DNA of 64,000 bases from NCBI RefSeq assembly GCF_000717055.1, contig NZ_JNXI01000028.1, forward strand, positions 1 to 64,000, read 5' to 3'. The notes below the pieces were generated by a model that worked only from the letters and a program-made list of their open reading frames with translations, did not search any database and had not been told where the DNA came from. The DNA is from Streptomyces iakyrus (GTDB taxonomy: Bacteria > Actinomycetota > Actinomycetes > Streptomycetales > Streptomycetaceae). Positions 59,782-64,000 of the stretch are shown piece after piece. Positions within the stretch are counted from its first letter, which is position 1; each line of letters starts with the position of its first letter. The position numbers and the translations under genes were made by a program.

Positions 59782-62469
59782 GTGATCGACTCATCCCGAC
59801 CTGCTCCGGCCCCTTTGACCACGGTGTTTCCGCGTTCTGTCCCCCTTTCGCGTCCGCAGCCGCCCGCGCGCATACCGGGGGTGCCGTTCGCGCGTGACCT
59901 CGCGGCTCACGGTGATCGCACCGCATTGATCACGCCATCGGGCGAGGTCACCTACCGGGCGCTCGCGGAGCGGGTCGCCGCCACCGCCGAACGCCTCGGC
60001 CGCGCGCGCCGCCTCGTGCTCCTGGCGGGCGCCAACCGGACCGAGTCTCTCGTGGTTCACCTCGCGGCCCTCGCCGGCGGCCACCCGGTCCTGCTCGTCC
60101 CCGGCGACAGCACCTCCACCATCGACGCCCTGACGGCCGCCTACGACCCCGACGTCATCGCGCGCCCGGCCGACGACCGTTCCTGGGCTCTCCACGAGCG
60201 GCACCGGACGAGCGCTCACACCCTCCACCGCGATCTCGCGCTGCTGCTGAGCACCTCCGGTTCGACCGGCTCACCGAAGCTGGTCCGGCTCTCGCACGAC
60301 AACCTCCAGTCCAACGCCGAGTCCATAGCCGGCTACCTGGGCATCCGTCAGACCGACCGTGCCGCCACGACCCTGCCCCTGCATTACTGCTACGGCTTGT
60401 CCGTCGTCCACAGCCACCTGCTGCGCGGCGCCGGACTGATCCTCACCGAGCGCTCGGTGGCCGACACCGCCTTCTGGGAGGAGTTCAGCGCGGCCCATGG
60501 CACCGCCCTCGCCGGAGTGCCGTACACCTTCGATCTGCTCGACCGGGTCGGCTTCGCCCGCATGCGGCTGCCCCACCTGCGTTACGTGACCCAGGCCGGT
60601 GGCCGCATGGCACCCGAACGGGTCGCCGCGTTCGCCGAGTTGGGCCGGAGGTCCGGCTGGGAGCTGTTCGTCATGTACGGGCAGACCGAGGCAACGGCCC
60701 GCATGGCCTATCTGCCTCCGGCACTCGCGCACGAGCGCCCGGAGAGCATAGGCATACCGGTTCCCGGGGGCTCCTTCCGGCTGCGGCCGGTCGACGGCAT
60801 CACAGCGTCCGACACCGGCGAACTGGTCTACTCGGGCCCCAACGTCATGCTCGGTTACGCCGAGACGCCCGCGGACCTCGCTCTCGGCCGCACCCTGGAG
60901 GAACTGCCCACGGGGGACATCGCCCGGCGTGCCCCCGACGGGCTGTACGAGATCGTGGGGCGGCGCAGCCGCTTCATCAAGATCCTCGGCCTGCGCCTCG
61001 ACCCGCACCGGGTGGAGGCGCGGCTGGAAGGGCACGGCATCCATGCCGCGTGCGTGGGCGACGACGACGCTCTGGCTGTCGTCACGGCCCGCCCGGCGGG
61101 TGCCGACACGTCGGCCGTCCGGCGGCTGGTGAGCGAAGGCTGCGGTCTGCCGCCGCACGCGATACGAGTGCTGCCGGTGTCCGAGCTTCCGCGGCTCGCC
61201 TCGGGCAAGACCGACTACGAAGCGGTACGACGGCTGGCTCGCGGCACTCAGGATCCGACACCGGCTCCGGACGACGACCTCTGTGCCCTCTACTCCGAGA
61301 TCCTCGACCGGACCGACGTCACCGAGGACAGCAGCTTCGTGAGCCTGGGCGGCGACTCACTCTCGTACGTCGAGATGTCGCTGCGGCTGGAGCAGGTCCT
61401 GGGCGAGCTGCCCCCCGACTGGCACACCACACCGATCCGCCGGCTGAGGACCCCGGCCGCGCGGTGCACGCCCACTGCCGTACCGCGGCGCGGCCTGCGA
61501 CGTAGCCTGGAGACCGGCATCGCCCTGCGGGCGGTCGGTATCGTCCTCGTCGTCGGCTCGCACATCCCCGTCTTCCTCGTCCAGGGCGGGGCCCACGTCC
61601 TGCTCGGTGTCGCCGGATACAACTTCGCGCGCTTCCACCTCTCCGTCGGCGAACGCGGGGAGCGCCTGCGCAGGATGGGGCGGAGTATCGCGCGCATCGC
61701 CATTCCGAGCATGGTGTGGATCGCCTTCGCGCTGCTGCTGACCCGAGAGTACGACCTGGCCAACGTCGTCCTGGCCAACAGCCTCTTCGAACAGGACAAC
61801 TCCGACCCGGAGTGGCGCTACTGGTTCGTCGAAGCGCTGGTCCACTTCCTGGCGGGGCTGGCGGTTCTGTTGTCGATCCCCTGGCTGCACCGCACGGAGC
61901 GGCGCCACCCCTTCGGCTTCGCCCTGGCACTGGTCGCCTTGGGACTCGTCGGCCGCTACGACCCCTGGGGCCTCGCTCACGTCCGCTTCCACTTGAGCCC
62001 CACAGTGGTCTTCTTCCTGTTCGCACTGGGCTGGGCGGCGGCCCGGGCCCGCACGGCGGGACAGCGGCTGGGGCTGACCGCGGTCACGCTGCTCACCGTG
62101 CCCGGTCTCTTCCCCGGGGAGCAGACTCTGCGGACGACGATCGTGCTCGGCGGTCTCGTCCTGCTGCTCTGGGTGCCCGCCCTGCCCAGCATCGGCCCGG
62201 TCAACCGGCTGGCGGGCGTGCTGGCGGGCAGCTCGCTCTACATCTACCTGACGCACTTCCAGGTCTATCCCCACCTGCGGGACCACTCCCCTGTGGCGGC
62301 CCTGCTCGTCTCGCTGATCTGCGGTGTGGCGTACGGAGCAATGGCCACCCGCCTCACGCCCAGGCTCCTTTCATCACTCCGGGCCGGAATCCCGGTGGCC
62401 CGCTTGTCGCCTCGCGGGATGCCCGGCGCTCCCGTAGGGTCTCGATGCCGTTACGGCAGGACGCCCTGA
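59782..62469 (+). CDS. Adenylation - carrier - membrane acyltransferase fusion protein
   Basis: 895 residues from GTG 59782 (TTG 59749 is an alternative). Residues ~30-490: adenylating domain with LLLSTSGSTGSPKLVRLSHD, FVMYGQTEATARMAYLPP, PTGDIARRAPDGLYEIVGRR and the LASGKTDYEAV lysine. Residues ~500-570: carrier domain with the phosphopantetheine serine in GGDSLSY (Ser526). From ~580: acyltransferase-3-like membrane domain, with LRAVGIVLVVGSHIP (His594) and about ten membrane spans. It could load an acyl or amino acid and pass it to an acceptor at the membrane. The substrate is unknown. It shares an iron box with the iron importer. Confidence 0.82.
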   Translation: MIDSSRPAPAPLTTVFPRSVPLSRPQPPARIPGVPFARDLAAHGDRTALITPSGEVTYRALAERVAATAERLGRARRLVLLAGANRTESLVVHLAALAGGHPVLLVPGDSTSTIDALTAAYDPDVIARPADDRSWALHERHRTSAHTLHRDLALLLSTSGSTGSPKLVRLSHDNLQSNAESIAGYLGIRQTDRAATTLPLHYCYGLSVVHSHLLRGAGLILTERSVADTAFWEEFSAAHGTALAGVPYTFDLLDRVGFARMRLPHLRYVTQAGGRMAPERVAAFAELGRRSGWELFVMYGQTEATARMAYLPPALAHERPESIGIPVPGGSFRLRPVDGITASDTGELVYSGPNVMLGYAETPADLALGRTLEELPTGDIARRAPDGLYEIVGRRSRFIKILGLRLDPHRVEARLEGHGIHAACVGDDDALAVVTARPAGADTSAVRRLVSEGCGLPPHAIRVLPVSELPRLASGKTDYEAVRRLARGTQDPTPAPDDDLCALYSEILDRTDVTEDSSFVSLGGDSLSYVEMSLRLEQVLGELPPDWHTTPIRRLRTPAARCTPTAVPRRGLRRSLETGIALRAVGIVLVVGSHIPVFLVQGGAHVLLGVAGYNFARFHLSVGERGERLRRMGRSIARIAIPSMVWIAFALLLTREYDLANVVLANSLFEQDNSDPEWRYWFVEALVHFLAGLAVLLSIPWLHRTERRHPFGFALALVALGLVGRYDPWGLAHVRFHLSPTVVFFLFALGWAAARARTAGQRLGLTAVTLLTVPGLFPGEQTLRTTIVLGGLVLLLWVPALPSIGPVNRLAGVLAGSSLYIYLTHFQVYPHLRDHSPVAALLVSLICGVAYGAMATRLTPRLLSSLRAGIPVARLSPRGMPGAPVGSRCRYGRTP

Positions 62470-62512
62470 CGGCCCTTCACGACCGCGCGGACCAGATGAC
62501 CGAGGAGCCCTC

Positions 62513-62971
62513 ATGTCAGGACAGTTCGAAGCGACCACCGAGATCGACCGGCCCGTCGAGGCGGTGTTCGACTACCTCGCCGACGGGCGCAACGATCCGC
62601 AGTTCAGCCCCCGGGTGCAGAGGATCGAACGGCTTCCCGAGACCCCAACCGCCGTGGGCACGATCTTCCGCAGCACGGTCAAGGACGCCGGGGTGAAAAC
62701 GGCCAGGGAGTTCCGTATCACCGAGCTCCGAGCCCCGGCGCGGATCCGGTGGACCGAGGTGTCCAAGAACAGCGTGTCGGTGGCCGAGGGCGGCTACGAC
62801 CTGGAGCCGCTGGCCGACGGCAGGACGCGGGTCCGTATCCACAACGTGCTGGAGGGCCACGGACTCGGCAAGTTGCTCGTCGGCCTGGCACTCACCGCCG
62901 CACGCAAGGACGCCCCGGCCTTCGGCGCCAGGATCAAGGCAGCTGCCGAGGCGGCGATCCCAGCGCGTTGA
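62513..62971 (+). CDS. SRPBCC (START-like) family protein
   Basis: 152 residues. FEATTEIDRPVEAVFDYLAD at the N-terminus, FSPRVQRIERLP and a C-terminal amphipathic helix (IKAAAEAAIPAR) are typical of polyketide cyclase/dehydrase and lipid-transfer-like SRPBCC proteins. It binds a hydrophobic ligand. 43 bases after the fusion protein gene, so it may be in the same transcript. Its 3' end overlaps the convergent peptidase gene by 38 bases. Confidence 0.85.
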   Translation: MSGQFEATTEIDRPVEAVFDYLADGRNDPQFSPRVQRIERLPETPTAVGTIFRSTVKDAGVKTAREFRITELRAPARIRWTEVSKNSVSVAEGGYDLEPLADGRTRVRIHNVLEGHGLGKLLVGLALTAARKDAPAFGARIKAAAEAAIPAR

Positions 62972-64000
62972 CCGAGTCCCGGGCGGGACAGCTGGTGCCC
63001 CGTGGTGGGAGTGTCAGATCGGTGAGGTAGCCGTCCACTGCGTTCTCCATACACGGGCCGTTGGTGACGCTGCCGTGGCCGTGGCCCTCGTAGGTGAGGA
63101 GCACGCCGCTGCGGCCGAGCTGCCGGGCCACCGAGACCGCCCACGGGTAGCCGGTGGCGGGGTCGTGCAGCGCGTTGGACACCAGGATCGGCGGGGCACC
63201 GCGTGCGTCCAGGCGGTGCTGCGGGTTGGCGGCCGGCGCGCCCAGGCAGGCCGCCACCATGTGGATCGGCAGGAGGTAGGGCAGGTCGGGCGCGGTCCTG
63301 TTCATCATGGCGACGAGCGAGGCGTACATCCGGTAGTCGCGTACCGGCAGGTCCCAGTCCGAGCAGAAGACCGGCGTGGCCGGAGGCAGGGGCGCTGTCG
63401 AAGGGGGCGACGCGGGCAGTGGCTTGCCCGCGTGCATCGTCGCGATCGCCGTGGCCAGGCCCGCGAAATCGGCCTCGTAGAACTTCCGGAACGCGACCTT
63501 GTTGACCAGGTCCGGCGACGACAGCGGGCTGCCCGGCTTCGCCGGGTCCTCCAGCTCGCCGCGTCCGGCGCGGGTCAACAGAGCCTGCCAGACGGCGCGG
63601 ACGTCGCGGCCGTGCAGCGCGCAGTGCGCGGTCGCGTCGCACCATTTCACGAACTCCCGGAACGAATCATCGGCCGAGGCCGCCTCGGCCCGCAGGAAGT
63701 CACGGGTGGCCGCGACGCTGTGGTCCATGACGCTCTCCAGCACCATCGCGCGCACGCGGCGCGGGTAGGTCTCGGCGTACTGCGCCCCGAGCAGCGTGCC
63801 GTACGAGCTGCCGTGGAAGGTCAGTTTCCGCTCGCCGAGGGCGACGCGGAGGGCGTCGACGTCACGGACGGTCTGGGCGGTGTCGAGGTGGTCGAACACC
63901 GGGCCGGTGCGGGCCCGGCAGTCGGCACGGAGCCGCCTGTTGAACGCCATGGTGGCGTCGAAGTCCGCCTGGCTCCTCAGCTCCGGCGACGGCCGCTCGG
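62934..64000 (-). CDS. Secreted alpha/beta-hydrolase peptidase (tripeptidyl aminopeptidase type), partial
   Basis: The 3' 355 codons are in the window; the frame is open through the right edge (the ATG at 63950 is internal). LTFHGSSYGTLLGAQYAETY carries the nucleophile motif GxSYG of the SlpD/TAP family. Asp lies in ILVSNALHDPATGYPWAVSV and His in LTYEGHGHGSVTNGPCMENA. A TAP-like C-terminal domain is present. The N-terminal signal peptide lies outside. These proteases trim N-terminal peptides of secreted proteins. Confidence 0.88.
   Translation of the reverse strand, partial: ERPSPELRSQADFDATMAFNRRLRADCRARTGPVFDHLDTAQTVRDVDALRVALGERKLTFHGSSYGTLLGAQYAETYPRRVRAMVLESVMDHSVAATRDFLRAEAASADDSFREFVKWCDATAHCALHGRDVRAVWQALLTRAGRGELEDPAKPGSPLSSPDLVNKVAFRKFYEADFAGLATAIATMHAGKPLPASPPSTAPLPPATPVFCSDWDLPVRDYRMYASLVAMMNRTAPDLPYLLPIHMVAACLGAPAANPQHRLDARGAPPILVSNALHDPATGYPWAVSVARQLGRSGVLLTYEGHGHGSVTNGPCMENAVDGYLTDLTLPPRGTSCPARDSVNALGSPPRQLP

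Noticed and set aside
59782..62469. Start of an NRPS or siderophore biosynthetic cluster
   Set aside because: Only one adenylation and one carrier domain, no condensation domain, and no other assembly-line, tailoring or exporter genes follow.

Overview
The window is high-GC actinobacterial DNA, almost certainly Streptomyces. The evidence is strong G/C bias at third codon positions, frequent GTG starts, stand-alone SpoIIE-type phosphatases, a Ku protein with a basic tail, a peptidase-inhibitor I36 protein, an ABC-F protein and a lipoprotein with a septum-formation-type C-terminus. The density of broken genes at the left suggests an accessory or chromosome-arm location. No rRNA, tRNA or CRISPR array was seen.

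Layout. 0-1 kb: the 3' end of an IS5-type transposase abuts a TIR-domain membrane protein gene. 1.2-7.8 kb: a MerR regulator; a glutathionyl/mycothionyl-hydroquinone-reductase-like gene preceded by a sulfur-type leader peptide; a 5'-truncated flavin monooxygenase with a hexanucleotide expansion; an FAD aromatic hydroxylase divergent from a TetR gene across a 14-bp-phased operator array; and a second TetR gene divergent from an SDR. 8.7-14 kb is a gene graveyard holding remnants of an aldehyde dehydrogenase, HxlR and TetR regulators, three SDRs and an XRE regulator, mixed with intact NmrA-like, esterase and HxlR genes. 14.5-31 kb is ordinary Streptomyces content: a quinone oxidoreductase, a lipoprotein, SDRs, a phosphotransferase, Ku, AraC, two SpoIIE-type phosphatases (one with a 3' frameshift), a glucose dehydrogenase - gluconokinase - hydrolase operon, and a 2'-5' RNA ligase-like gene.

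31.4-42.6 kb is the clearest functional block: a KstR2-type regulon for the last steps of steroid (C/D-ring, HIP) catabolism. It has fadA6, kstR2 and ipdF on the minus strand; an echA-fadE-fadE operon on the plus strand; ipdC-ipdB-ipdA-echA20 with 4-bp overlaps on the minus strand; and two SDRs on the plus strand. Two matching palindromes (ACCAAACACTTGTT and ACCAAACGTTTGTT) lie in the two divergent promoter regions and are very likely the KstR2 operators. FadD3 is not in the window.

42.6-49.3 kb: a phosphotransferase remnant; two small secreted-protein genes that share a promoter palindrome and flank an FeS-type photolyase (one is split by an in-frame TGA); an ABC-F gene with a seven-residue leader peptide and a hairpin; and a PLP decarboxylase. 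49.4-54.3 kb: a complete Liv-type ABC importer. 54.4-64 kb: a methyltransferase; an iron-type ABC importer divergent, across an IdeR/DmdR1-like iron box, from a large adenylation - carrier - membrane acyltransferase fusion; an SRPBCC protein; and the 3' part of a secreted alpha/beta-hydrolase peptidase that runs off the window.

The most interesting leads are the iron-box divergon with the adenylation-carrier-acyltransferase fusion, the 14-bp operator array, the shared palindrome of the two secreted-protein promoters with the in-frame TGA, and the KstR2 block.
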